Assembly (NCBI GenBank): GCA_028343615.1
Contig: JAOLZA010000015.1
Coordinates: 1 to 47,079 of the forward strand
Length of the DNA stretch: 47,079 bases
Direction of reading: 5' to 3'
From: Verrucomicrobiota bacterium
GTDB taxonomy: Bacteria > Verrucomicrobiota > Verrucomicrobiia > Limisphaerales > UBA1100
Below are positions 40,301-47,079 of this stretch, one piece after another. Each line of letters starts with the position of its first letter. Positions within the stretch are counted from its first letter, which is position 1. A program made the translations under genes and the position numbers. The notes below the pieces were generated by a model. It was not told the origin of the DNA and ran no database searches. It saw nothing but the letters and a program-made list of their open reading frames with translations.

Positions 40301-40483
40301 ACGTAGCGTTTGCGCGATGATCGGTTCAAGATGTGTGATGGCCGTTTTGGGTAGTCCTTTCTTGAGGGCGGCATCGTACGCCTTCCAGTTTTGCTCCTTG
40401 GAAAGCTTGGCGGGCTGATCCGCGGCATTGATGAGTGTGATGGCGACGGCTACGAGGGCTAGGGAAGCAACGATTTTTTTCAT
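34388..40483 (-). CDS. Alpha-2-macroglobulin-like giant secreted protein without thioester
   Basis: This 2031-residue protein has a signal peptide (KKIVASLALVAVAITLINA). Order: a helical N-terminal region (about 25-370); a carboxypeptidase-regulatory-like domain (GLVEGFVLDANSGEPVANTKV, about 500); macroglobulin domains with DRSLYRPGQTVEYKG (about 595); a low-complexity linker (about 1178-1245); the A2M domain (LPHIVANKDGEVRLEFSMPE, about 1265); and an alpha/alpha toroid and C-terminal domain. Where relatives have a CxEQ thioester, it reads MESPHPSTMSTF (1480-1491), with no Cys, Glu or Gln. It therefore cannot trap proteases covalently through a thioester. ATG 40483 gives the best signal peptide; 40504 is in frame. 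It is divergent from moxR. Confidence 0.88.
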   Translation of the reverse strand: MKKIVASLALVAVAITLINAADQPAKLSKEQNWKAYDAALKKGLPKTAITHLEPIIAQTLRDKDFAETIKAIGKKMALESNIQGNKAQEKIRRMEAEITKAPKEMKPVMEAILANWYWHYFQQNRWRFLQRTRTGASAGNDFETWDLPRIFNEIDKKFNKALVHKAILKIIPVADYNELLQKGTAPDNFRPTMYDFLVYNALQFYSSGEQAGAKAEDAFELSATDPIFDSAAEFMTWQIKTTDTESRTVKALNLYRDLLTFHKNDKDKSAYIDADLARINFGKNKAFGETKNDRYRSALKRFIDEWADHRISARARFNLASSLNQEGDKVQAHKIALQGANAFPKTPGGAQCHNLVIQIEAKSSNVTIERVWNDPQSEITIKYRNVDQIHFRVVAENWEAAMKRKRGNPNWLDNNERAALLRKEVIKEWSVKLPPTADYHEAVKTIKPPKGMPQGFYYLISSHTENFTAANNVCYYTSFWASDLSIVMRQRSGNGLVEGFVLDANSGEPVANTKVRAWFRERNGGRTEVAPTMTDANGHFKFQAVQRGYLLLASKGGQQLSTANDYYNHGRISNPRPYDRTIFFTDRSLYRPGQTVEYKGLCIHVDQHNDNYRTIPNSFVTVIFRDRNGKEVSRQQHRANDYGSFSGKFTAPRDRVLGRMSLQITTGPRGNASINVEEYKRPKFQVELEAPKKAGKLSGEVALIGKATGYTGAAINDAKVKWRVVREVRYPAWWGWHYWWRPAPQGKSQEIAHGTATTKPNGAFDVNFIAKPDLTVAAKDEPTFRYTIHADVTDTTGETRSDSHSINLGYTALKASVSAADWQAQGKATAVSISTTSLDGIGQKAEGTLKLYALQQPANVERAKLVNPRNVMPMRHGRFAPEFVPAPDSSNVNSWKLGKVIAEKGFTTDASGQANFNFNLEEGTYRVILETQDRFGKTVTARAPIQVLNPQAAKLKIRVPHVLKSPTWSVEPGNEFMALWGSGYGEARAFIEIEHRRKILQSFWTERGLTQFAIKQAVNEAMRGGFTLHVTMVRENRAYLSSRKINVPWTNKNLTVKWEHFTDKLQPGQKEKWTAVITGSNAEKAVAEMAAVLYDESLDQFKPHQWQTSMNVFRQDYARLNQRFENSAKGLQHLHGQWNRRSHQNISLNYRSFPREITANLYGYHYYGTKNRSMAFRGGPGGGRPEAMLEMTAGAPMMARAAAKAAPTADAFGGAIEANDSAVEEGGAGEDKRAKGSNNEASSSGPNLDQVTARKNLNETAFFLPHIVANKDGEVRLEFSMPEALTKWKFMGFTHDNELRSGFLSGSTVTAKDIMVQPNPPRFLREGDQLEFTVKVSNMTDKEATGKVRLTFADALTNDSVDDQLGNADLDQKFTVPAKQSKTYSWRINVPDDLGFLTYKAVGGTDTVTDGEQGFLPVLSRRIFVTESLPLPIRGPKTKSFNFDKLVGSGTSDTIKHERYTVQMVSNPNWYAVMALPYLMESPHPSTMSTFTRLYANGLAQHIANSDPRIRGVFDKWRNTPALDSPLEKNQDLKAVMLEETPWLRQAKNESQARRNVGILFENNRLTAETQMAIRKLRETQFADGAWPWMPGGRPSDYITLYITTGFGRMRAMHVDMDVNMAIKAVNRLDNWIDKNYRNILKHGNKDANNLSSLIAQYLYCRSFFLKDRAVAPQHLEAINYFLGQAVKTDKDGTQYFLRLSRMNQAQVAIAMDRFGKFEKKANYNKLAKLIIKSIKERSVTNEEMGLFWRDQEHSYWWNRAPIETQAMMIEAFHEVTQDFEALEEAKVWLLKQKQTQDWKTTKATADACYALLLQGANPLASDALVEVTVGNHKIEPKNVEAGTGFYEHRFLGSDVKPTYGKIKLTKHDEGVAWGSVHWQYMEDISKVTPHEGTPLKLTKQLFTKVNTPKGPQLKPISGGLKTGDELVVRLVLRTDRDMEYVHMKDQRGSGTEPTNVLSKYKYQDGLGYYHMTRDTASHFYIDYLPKGVYVFEYNVRVQHKGQYQSGMASIQCLYAPEFNSHSASHKLSVN

Positions 40484-40680
40484 ATTTTTATAACAGTTCT
40501 GCAACTGATTGTAGGGTTGGACGTAATAAAGGGTAAGCTTACTCCGCCTAACAAATAATATAAGAAGGGTAGGGGATTGAATTGAGATGGCAACCGAAAA
40601 CTAGGCTTTACACTATATTGTTTCCCTCTGGGGAGGATTTCGCTAGGGTCCCCGTCCAACGACAGCACAGGTATTTTTTT

Positions 40681-41751
40681 ATGCACAAATTAACCCTTCT
40701 TGACGCGGATGCCCCAAATTCTGGCGGTGGCATGAATCAGGTTTCTGATGAAGACAAAAAAGCGGTCGATCAACTGCGTGAGCAGTATAGCGGCATGCGG
40801 ACGGAGATGGCGAAGATCATCATCGGCCAGGACAAAGTGGTGGAACAGATGTTAATCTGCATCCTCTCACGCGGTCATAGCCTGTTGATGGGTGTGCCGG
40901 GGTTGGCTAAGACGTTAATGGTCAACTCGTTGTCGAAAATTATGAGTCTGCAGTTTAGCCGCATTCAGTTTACGCCGGACCTAATGCCGAGCGACATCAC
41001 GGGCACTGAGATTTTGCAGGAAGGCGAAGCAGGGCGCCGCCAGTTCGAGTTTGTGAAAGGCCCCATTTTTGCAAACATTGTACTTGCGGATGAAATCAAC
41101 CGAACGCCGCCCAAGACACAGAGCGCGCTATTGGAGGCGATGCAGGAGCATCGTGTCACCACTGGTGGTGAGCATCGCGAGTTGCCGCAGCCGTTCTTCG
41201 TTTTGGCCACGCAAAACCCAATCGAACAGGAAGGTACGTATCCGTTGCCTGAAGCGCAGTTGGATCGCTTTATGTTTCTCATTAACGTTGGTTATCCCAG
41301 TGTGGAAGAGGAGCGCCGCATTGCTCGTGAAACAACGGGAACGCACGTTGCGGACTTACAGGAGGTCATCGATGGCCCCACCCTCCAACGCTACCAAAGC
41401 CTCGTGGAGCGCGTGCCTGTGCCTGATCACGTTTACGATGACGTGGTTGATATGGTTCGCCTCACGCGCCCGAAATCGGAAGACGCACCGGAGTGGATTC
41501 AAAAATGGGTCACATGGGGTTCTGGTCCGCGCGCGGTGCAGTATCTTGTTCGTGGCGCCAAGGCGCACGCGGTTTTACACGGCCGCTATGTGGTCGGCTG
41601 GGAAGACGTGGAGGCGGTGGCGCACTCGGTGCTGAGCCATCGTATCCTTACCAACTTTCAGGCGCAAAGCGAAGGCGTGGACAGCTCGTTTGTGATCGAT
41701 AAACTACTCGAAAACATTGCTGATAAAGAAGCGGCGATGGGCACCCAGTAA
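40681..41751 (+). CDS. moxR: MoxR-family AAA+ ATPase
   Basis: This 356-residue cytoplasmic ATPase has Walker A GVPGLAKTLM, Walker B NIVLADEINRTPP, sensor 1 FFVLATQNPIEQEGTYPLPE and sensor 2 SGPRAVQYL. MoxR proteins are chaperone-like and mature or regulate complexes of the VWA proteins encoded with them. The frame is open to 40582; ATG 40681 is preferred, and ATG 40732 is also possible. The 197-base spacer before it contains a 10-base palindrome, GTAAGCTTAC, at 40533-40542 and no unambiguous promoter. The DUF58 gene follows in the same frame after the TAA. Confidence 0.92.
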   Translation: MHKLTLLDADAPNSGGGMNQVSDEDKKAVDQLREQYSGMRTEMAKIIIGQDKVVEQMLICILSRGHSLLMGVPGLAKTLMVNSLSKIMSLQFSRIQFTPDLMPSDITGTEILQEGEAGRRQFEFVKGPIFANIVLADEINRTPPKTQSALLEAMQEHRVTTGGEHRELPQPFFVLATQNPIEQEGTYPLPEAQLDRFMFLINVGYPSVEEERRIARETTGTHVADLQEVIDGPTLQRYQSLVERVPVPDHVYDDVVDMVRLTRPKSEDAPEWIQKWVTWGSGPRAVQYLVRGAKAHAVLHGRYVVGWEDVEAVAHSVLSHRILTNFQAQSEGVDSSFVIDKLLENIADKEAAMGTQ

Positions 41752-41778
41752 ACCGAACAGCAAACCGACCTTGGCATT

Positions 41779-42690
41779 TTGGAACAGGACGTTTACAACG
41801 AGATACTTGATGGTGATGTTCTTACCCGCTTGAGCGGGCAATTCTTGCACGCGCGCCAGCCGATGGTGGGAAACATCGTCGGCCATCACAAAAGCCCCTA
41901 CCGCGGCTCCAGCGTAGAATTTGCCGAGTACCGCAAATATGTGCCCGGCGATGACCCGCGCCTGCTGGACTGGCGGGTGCTCGCGCGCACCGATCGTTAC
42001 TTTATCCGCGAATTCGAGGCCGACACCAACTTGCGTTGCTATATAGTAGTGGATTGCAGCGAAAGTATGTCCTTCGGTGAAAAGGGAATGCGAAAGTTCG
42101 ATTACGCTCGAAAGATCGCCGCCACGCTGAGCTACATGCTTTCGCATCAGGGCGACGCAGTGGGTTTGCAACTTTTCGATAATGGCGTGGCCGCGGACAT
42201 TCCGCCGCGCCGGAACCCGCTGCACCTCAAGCATATCTTCGACACGTTGGCCAAGGCGAAGACGCAAAACGAAACCGGCCTTGTTCAGGAACTGCACCAA
42301 TTTGCTGAACGCATTCGGCAACGTGCGTTGGTGATTATTATCTCTGATTGTTTTTGTGACGTGGATGATCTGCTTAATTGCTTCGAGCATTTGCATTTTC
42401 AGAAACATGACTTCGCGCTGTTCCATTTATTGGATCCGTTAGAGCTGGATTTGGATCTCGATCGCCCCATTCGTTTTCAGGATATGGAAGGCAGCGACGT
42501 ATTGCTGGCCGAGCCGGAGATCATCCGCGAGCCATACCTTGAGGCCGTGCGCGAATACCTTGTGAGAATCCACGAAGGCTGCAACAAGCACAATGCTGAC
42601 TACCGGCGCGTGAGTACCGATCAACCCTACGACGCCATTCTTGCCGACTTCCTGGTCGACCGCGAGGTGCTCGCCAAAGGCCGCGCATGA
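41779..42690 (+). CDS. DUF58 domain-containing protein with VWA-like metal site
   Basis: This 303-residue protein is typical of MoxR operons. It has the DUF58 core SVEFAEYRKYVPGDDPRLLDWRVLARTDRYFIREFEADTNL and a von Willebrand-like MIDAS, VVDCSESMSFG (DxSxS), with the VIIISDCFCD segment as the acidic strand. No membrane helix is predicted, so it is probably cytoplasmic or peripheral. No ATG or GTG is available near the conserved start; TTG 41779 gives a plausible N-terminus (ATT 41776 is adjacent). It lies in the same frame as moxR with nine codons between. Its end overlaps the BatA-like gene by four bases (ATGA). Confidence 0.85.
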   Translation: MEQDVYNEILDGDVLTRLSGQFLHARQPMVGNIVGHHKSPYRGSSVEFAEYRKYVPGDDPRLLDWRVLARTDRYFIREFEADTNLRCYIVVDCSESMSFGEKGMRKFDYARKIAATLSYMLSHQGDAVGLQLFDNGVAADIPPRRNPLHLKHIFDTLAKAKTQNETGLVQELHQFAERIRQRALVIIISDCFCDVDDLLNCFEHLHFQKHDFALFHLLDPLELDLDLDRPIRFQDMEGSDVLLAEPEIIREPYLEAVREYLVRIHEGCNKHNADYRRVSTDQPYDAILADFLVDREVLAKGRA

Positions 42691-44795
42691 CATTTCTAAA
42701 TCTGTCAGTCTTATGGGGGTTGCCGCTTATTTTGTTGCCGGTGCTCATTCATTTGTTCAACCGGTTGCGCCATCGCAAGCTGCCGTGGGCGGCGATGATG
42801 TTTCTCCGTATGGCCAACCGAAAATCAACCCGCTACGCAAAGGTTCGCCAATGGTTGGTGCTGCTCTTCCGTGTGTTGGCGGTCTTGTTGTTGCTTTTTG
42901 CCCTGAGCCAGCCAAGGTTGGATGGTTTGCCCGGCTGGATGTTTTCCGATAAACCGGATGTGGTGGTGATTGTTTTGGATCGTTCGCCTAGTATGGACGG
43001 TCGAGCAGATGGTGAATCGCGGCTGGAAAAATCCCGCGAGTTGATCCTCAAGGGAATGGAGGGGTTCGCAGAAGGCACTCGAATTGCCTTAATGGATGGC
43101 AGCTCTACGTATGTGCAGGAAGTCGGAAGTGTGGAGGCCTTGAAAAATATGATGAGCGGTGGAGTTAATGATGCTTCCTCGGATTTAGTTGCACAATTGG
43201 AGACGGTGCAGAAATGGTTTAAAACTGAAACCCCGGGCAACGGTGAAATTTGGATTGCCTCAGATTTACAGGAGAGCAATTGGGCGGCATCAGGAGATGA
43301 CTGGCGGCGACTGACCGAAGGATTCAAGATTTTGCCCCAGAAAGTCAGGGTTCGGTTGCTGGCCATGAATGAGCCGCTGACGAGCAATCATTCAGTTCGT
43401 GTGCGGGAGTTGCAATTGCACGGTGACGGCGAACGCGCCGAACTGCAGCTCGAAGTGGAAGTACTGCGTGATAAATCCGAGTTAACGGAGATTGCCGTGC
43501 CGGTCACGATTCATCTTGGTACGGAATCGCGCAAATTGGATGTGGATTTCAAGCTGGAAGGCACCAGCCACACCCAATTTGTGAAACTGTCGATTGATGA
43601 TCCAGATCAAGGAGGTTGGGGTTGGGTTGAGATTCCAGACGATGATAACTCGCGTGATAACCGCAGTTATTTTGTTTACGGCAGTCACGGCAGCTCAAGC
43701 ACGGCAGTGACCGCCGAGGACTCTTATATGAGTCGCTTCCTACAAATGGCGGCTGCTCCAAATCCGGCAAATACCAACCAAGTCAGCGTGGCAATTCCCG
43801 AGGCGAGCCGCGTGGAAACCGAATGGTCGAACCACGCCATGGTGTTGTGGCAGGGGGCGTTGCCTGAAGGCGACACGGCCAAGGCGCTGCTGGCCTACGC
43901 GGATACCGGCGGCATGGTGGTTTGTTTTCCGGGCCAGATCGATAGTGAAATTAGATTTGCCGGCATTCGCTGGGGAGCGTTAAAGGCGACTCAAAATGAG
44001 CAGGGTCGGGATTATCCGAGTTGGCGTGAAATGGTGGCCGCGCAAGGCGAAGGAGAACATCTGGGACCGCGTGTGGTTTCTTGGGAAGAAGGCGAAGGCC
44101 CACTTGCGCGCACGGAAGAAGGCTACAGTTTGCCGATGGATAGCTTGTACTTTTCGCAACGGCGTTCGATTGAGGGCGATGGAATTATTCTGGCAAGCAT
44201 TGCGCGTGATAGTAAACCGGAAAGAAAGGCCGAGCCGTTGATTGTTCGCAAAGTGCGTAGTAAAGGGCAGATCCTTTTCATCGGATCCGCGCCAAGCGAG
44301 CAATGGAGTAGTCTGAATTTTTCCATTGTTTTGCCGATCGTACTGCAACGGATGGTGGCTGCGGGAGCCGCTACGGATTCAGGTCGATTTAGCAGTGGTA
44401 ATATGATGCCGGTGGGAGATGAGCTATCGCGCCCCAACGAACGTTGGATTTCCGTGGGTGGCGAAGAAGGCGAGAGTCGTGATTTTAACACCGAGGCTGG
44501 CATCTATCGGTTGGGTAAACGGGTGGTGGCAGTGAATCGTCCTGAACACGAAGATTTGGCGTCCTTGATGGATGGCGATGAAGCGGTGGCGTTATTTGGA
44601 GAAATGCCCGTGGCTTTTTTTCAGGAAAAACGCGAAGGCACCGCCGGCGATCCCAAGGAAATTTGGCAATGGTTCCTCGCCCTGATGGCTATGGCGCTAT
44701 TGGTGGAAGGATTTCTCATCTTGCCCAAAAGCACGGATGAGCGCGTGGTTGTCAGCCGGCCTACTACGGGCAAGGTAGCTGCTGAGGTTAATTGA
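42687..44795 (+). CDS. BatA-like membrane protein with VWA domain
   Basis: This 702-residue protein begins with the BatA (aerotolerance N-terminal) domain: helix LSVLWGLPLILLPVLIHLF, the LRHRKLPWAAMMFLR loop and helix VLLFRVLAVLLLLFAL (about 56-72). A VWA domain with MIDAS VLDRSPSMDG (DxSxS) follows (about 90-250), then a large beta-rich region, a domain resembling a class-I amidotransferase fold (about 360-640) and a last membrane helix near 670-690. The periplasmic part is thus held by helices at both ends. It is probably a partner of MoxR and DUF58. It overlaps the next gene by one base (TGATG). Confidence 0.85.
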   Translation: MTFLNLSVLWGLPLILLPVLIHLFNRLRHRKLPWAAMMFLRMANRKSTRYAKVRQWLVLLFRVLAVLLLLFALSQPRLDGLPGWMFSDKPDVVVIVLDRSPSMDGRADGESRLEKSRELILKGMEGFAEGTRIALMDGSSTYVQEVGSVEALKNMMSGGVNDASSDLVAQLETVQKWFKTETPGNGEIWIASDLQESNWAASGDDWRRLTEGFKILPQKVRVRLLAMNEPLTSNHSVRVRELQLHGDGERAELQLEVEVLRDKSELTEIAVPVTIHLGTESRKLDVDFKLEGTSHTQFVKLSIDDPDQGGWGWVEIPDDDNSRDNRSYFVYGSHGSSSTAVTAEDSYMSRFLQMAAAPNPANTNQVSVAIPEASRVETEWSNHAMVLWQGALPEGDTAKALLAYADTGGMVVCFPGQIDSEIRFAGIRWGALKATQNEQGRDYPSWREMVAAQGEGEHLGPRVVSWEEGEGPLARTEEGYSLPMDSLYFSQRRSIEGDGIILASIARDSKPERKAEPLIVRKVRSKGQILFIGSAPSEQWSSLNFSIVLPIVLQRMVAAGAATDSGRFSSGNMMPVGDELSRPNERWISVGGEEGESRDFNTEAGIYRLGKRVVAVNRPEHEDLASLMDGDEAVALFGEMPVAFFQEKREGTAGDPKEIWQWFLALMAMALLVEGFLILPKSTDERVVVSRPTTGKVAAEVN

Positions 44796-47041
44796 TGGAC
44801 AAGCAGGATTTAAACAATTGGACCTTTCAGACGCTGGACACCTCCGGGTGGGTGCTGCCTTTTTGCCTGTTGGTGATGGCGGTGACGGTTTGGGTGAGTT
44901 GGAGCAATTGGCATCGCCGCGGCAGCAAAGGTGTGGCGGCGCTGGAAACCCTTCGCGTGGTGATCATGGCGCTGATTCTATTCACTCTCTGTCGTCCTGA
45001 ATTTATTAGTGTCACGCAAACCGAAGATCAACCAGAAGTGGTAATCCTCAAGGATGTTTCCTCAAGCATGACCACCCGCGATGTGAAGCTTGGGCAACAT
45101 GACGTGATTACCCGCGAGGAATGGTTGGCGGAACAAATTAAAACCAATTTCTGGAGGACGCTTGAGGGTAAGGCAATTGTACACGTGCAGGATTTTGGGA
45201 TGAGTGCGACCAATGCCGTAACTGGAATTGCCGATGGCACGGATGTGGCTAATGCCCTGAATCTCACCCGCACGCGCTGGAACCAGAAAAACCTTAAGGC
45301 GATTTTCATGCTTGGCGATGGTGATTGGAATTTTGGTGATCCACCGCAACAGGCTGCTATGAGATTAGGGGCGAAAGACCCCCCAGTACCGGTGTACACA
45401 CTTGCGGTGGGGAGTGATCGTGCGCAAAAAGATCTGGTGCTTGAGTCGGTCAACCCGCCTACCTTCGGCTTGTTGGGTGGGCAAATTTCCATTCCCTTTC
45501 GCGTTCGAAGCCATTTGCCGGTAGCTGTCAAAACACAGGTGCGACTTACCAGTTCACGTGGCGCTGCGGTTAGTATCGCTAAGCAAATCACTGTTCCTGC
45601 CTTTGGGCAGGTGCATGATTCTTTGGTGTGGGCGCCGCATGATTTGGGTGACTATACACTGACGTTAACACTGCCGGTCTGGCAAAGCGGCTTGGAGAAG
45701 GAGCTGCTCGAGGATAATAATCGTCAGACGTTTCATCTTTCCGTGCGAACTGAAAAATTGAATGTGCTGGTGGTGGAAAGTTACCCACGTTGGGAGTACC
45801 GATATTTGCGCAATGCACTGACACGCGATCCTGGAGTAGAGTTGAGCGTGCTTTTGCTGCACCCTGAATTGGGGCCAGGAACGGGCGATGATTATATCGG
45901 CCGCTTCCCAGATACGCGGGAACAGTTGAGTCGCTTTGATGTAGTGTTTCTTGGCGATGTGGGCTTGGGTGAAAAAGAACTCACCAAGGAACAGTGCGAG
46001 CTCTTGCGTGGGCTGGTGGAGCAACAGGGTAGCGGTCTCGTGTTTCTTCCTGGGCAAAGGGGCCGCCATCATTCTTTGATCGACCAACCGATTGGCGAGC
46101 TTATGCCCGTCACGTTGAGCCCGACGAATAAAGAAGGCTACTATATTCCTAGTGAATCACATTTTAAACTGACCTCCACCGGCCGTGGTCATTTTCTCAC
46201 CATGCTCAAGGCTGACGAGGGCCTCAATGAGGCCATATGGAAAACCTTACCGGGATTTTTTTGGTGTGCTCCTGTGGAGCGATCGCGTCCGGGTTCCACC
46301 GTGTTGGCTACGCATTCTACCAAACGCAATCAGTATGGCTATTTACCGTTGTTGGTTACCCGGCCGTCCCCGTCCCTCGCAGGCGAGGTGCTTTTCATGG
46401 GCACGGATGCTGCCTGGCGTTGGCGGCGTGGAGTGGAGGATTTATATCACTATCGGTTCTGGGGCCAGGTTGTTCGTTGGATGGCGCACAAACGCAAGAT
46501 GGCGCAGGGGCAAGGGATGCGGTTGACCTTTAGTCCTGAGAATCCAAAAGTGGGCGATGAAATGTTTTTGCAGGCCACCATGCTGGACCTTTCAGGTGGG
46601 ACCACGGCATCGGATTTGCGCGCGCGTATTGCTGCGCCAGATGGTAGCACGAGTGATTTGGAGTTCACCGCAATTGAGGGTGGGTGGGGCGTCTTCAAAA
46701 CCAAAATGACCGTGCCTCAGGGCGGGACATATTCATTAGAATTATACAACCCCAGCGGCAGTCAAAAGTTGAATGCGGAGATCATAGTCGATAAACCCAC
46801 GTTGGAAAAAATAGGCCAACCCGCCAACGCAAAAGTGTTCAGCGAAATTTCCCAGCGCACGGGTGGTCAAAGCGGTGGTATCGCGGATTTGCAGAAATTG
46901 ATCAGCCAGATTTCCGTGGTGGCCGAAAATGAGGAAAAAACTCACATTTACCCACTGTGGAGTAAACCCTGGTGGGGTGGAATCATGTTATTACTGCTTG
47001 TAGTTTACTGGGTGTCGCGTAAGGTTTTAGGAATGATTTAA
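44795..47041 (+). CDS. Large membrane protein with VWA-like and glutamine-amidotransferase-like domains
   Basis: This 748-residue protein has two N-terminal membrane helices (WVLPFCLLVMAVTVWVSW and ETLRVVIMALILFTLC), a VWA-like domain with DVSSSMTTRD as MIDAS, a beta-sandwich region, a glutamine-amidotransferase-like Rossmann domain beginning KLNVLVVESYPRWEYRYL (about 330) and running to FMGTDAAWRW, an Ig-like domain, and a C-terminal helix (GIMLLLLVVYWVS). It resembles the second large protein of BatA-type operons. The amidotransferase part shows no obvious catalytic Cys-His pair, so it may be a binding fold. ATG 44795 overlaps the previous stop (TGATG). Confidence 0.8.
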   Translation: MDKQDLNNWTFQTLDTSGWVLPFCLLVMAVTVWVSWSNWHRRGSKGVAALETLRVVIMALILFTLCRPEFISVTQTEDQPEVVILKDVSSSMTTRDVKLGQHDVITREEWLAEQIKTNFWRTLEGKAIVHVQDFGMSATNAVTGIADGTDVANALNLTRTRWNQKNLKAIFMLGDGDWNFGDPPQQAAMRLGAKDPPVPVYTLAVGSDRAQKDLVLESVNPPTFGLLGGQISIPFRVRSHLPVAVKTQVRLTSSRGAAVSIAKQITVPAFGQVHDSLVWAPHDLGDYTLTLTLPVWQSGLEKELLEDNNRQTFHLSVRTEKLNVLVVESYPRWEYRYLRNALTRDPGVELSVLLLHPELGPGTGDDYIGRFPDTREQLSRFDVVFLGDVGLGEKELTKEQCELLRGLVEQQGSGLVFLPGQRGRHHSLIDQPIGELMPVTLSPTNKEGYYIPSESHFKLTSTGRGHFLTMLKADEGLNEAIWKTLPGFFWCAPVERSRPGSTVLATHSTKRNQYGYLPLLVTRPSPSLAGEVLFMGTDAAWRWRRGVEDLYHYRFWGQVVRWMAHKRKMAQGQGMRLTFSPENPKVGDEMFLQATMLDLSGGTTASDLRARIAAPDGSTSDLEFTAIEGGWGVFKTKMTVPQGGTYSLELYNPSGSQKLNAEIIVDKPTLEKIGQPANAKVFSEISQRTGGQSGGIADLQKLISQISVVAENEEKTHIYPLWSKPWWGGIMLLLLVVYWVSRKVLGMI

Positions 47042-47068
47042 GGAGTGTATCCTTCGGGAAGAAAAAGC

Positions 47069-47079
47069 ATGAGCGAAAA
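47069..47079 (+). CDS. Start of next operon gene (partial, cut by window end)
   Basis: ATG AGC GAA AA (Met-Ser-Glu-Lys or Asn) begins 27 bases after the VWA gene stop, with a purine-rich GGGAAGAAAAAG just upstream. Only three complete codons are visible. It is probably the fifth gene of the moxR operon; identity unknown. Confidence 0.4.

Noticed and set aside
40494-40507. Inverted repeat CAGTT-N4-AACTG beside the macroglobulin start, and GTAAGCTTAC at 40533
   Set aside because: Both are short and unsupported by a clear promoter; mentioned only as possible operators.
1-47079. CRISPR array, insertion sequence, integrase or phage genes
   Set aside because: No spaced direct repeats, transposase motifs or phage structural genes were seen; both tRNAs lack adjacent integrase genes.

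Overview
The window looks like a chromosomal segment of a PVC-group bacterium, most likely Verrucomicrobiota. This is an inference from gene content: an alpha-2-macroglobulin-like giant, a MoxR/DUF58/double von Willebrand A operon, a PA14 protein with Sm-like repeats, DUF3500, Sel1-repeat proteins, and separate coaC, yicC and ymdB genes. No rRNA, CRISPR array, integrase or insertion sequence is visible. Genes are tightly packed, with many 1-8 base overlaps (TAATG, ATGA, TGATG), and no gene-free stretch exceeds about 200 bases.

Layout. 1-861 is the C-terminal part of a PfkB sugar kinase cut by the window edge. 863-5159 (minus) reads nuoA, phosphohexomutase, HhH-GPD glycosylase, GT2 glycosyltransferase and a Gfo/Idh oxidoreductase. 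5252-8662 (plus) holds a membrane-anchored TPR-like protein, an aquaporin, a Nudix hydrolase and a degenerate SGNH protein, with a tRNA-Pro(CGG) on the minus strand. 8659-10841 (minus) is DUF3500 plus an RlmD-type 23S rRNA methyltransferase. 10920-24495 is a 13.6-kb plus-strand run: ymdB, yicC, gmk, coaC, a sensor kinase and its sigma54 activator, a squalene/phytoene synthase, dapF-dapA-dapB, folK, an unusual Nramp-like transporter, panB, moaC, mogA/moaB and psd. 24575-25890 (minus) is mtnP with an LRR lipoprotein; glgC follows on the plus strand. 27335-29920 (minus) holds a Sel1 lipoprotein, a Sel1 protein fused to a protease-like domain, and a cupin. 30006-34330 (plus) has miaE, a TPR protein, a small secreted protein and the PA14 protein, with tRNA-Leu(GAG) on the minus strand. 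34388-40483 (minus) encodes the 2031-residue macroglobulin-like protein. Divergent from it, 40681-47041 carries moxR, DUF58 and two large VWA membrane proteins, with another gene starting at the very end.

Working together. The long plus run combines housekeeping supply lines: nucleotides (gmk), CoA (panB, coaC), lysine/peptidoglycan DAP (dapFAB), folate (folK), molybdopterin (moaC, mogA) and phosphatidylethanolamine (psd). The right-hand 12.6 kb looks like an envelope module in which a MoxR ATPase and VWA proteins may act with, or on, a secreted macroglobulin-like protein.

Most notable. (1) Four envelope or transport proteins keep their fold but have lost defining active-site residues: the SGNH protein (Ser to Ala, His to Leu), the Sel1 protease-like protein (His and Asp both to Asn), the macroglobulin (no CxEQ thioester) and the Nramp-like carrier (DPGN to GPGS, MPHN to AIAA). 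(2) Many genes that begin a transcription unit have a -35/-10 promoter ending only 6-10 bases before the start codon and no Shine-Dalgarno, which suggests leaderless mRNAs. The clearest case is the mirror-image cupin/miaE pair.
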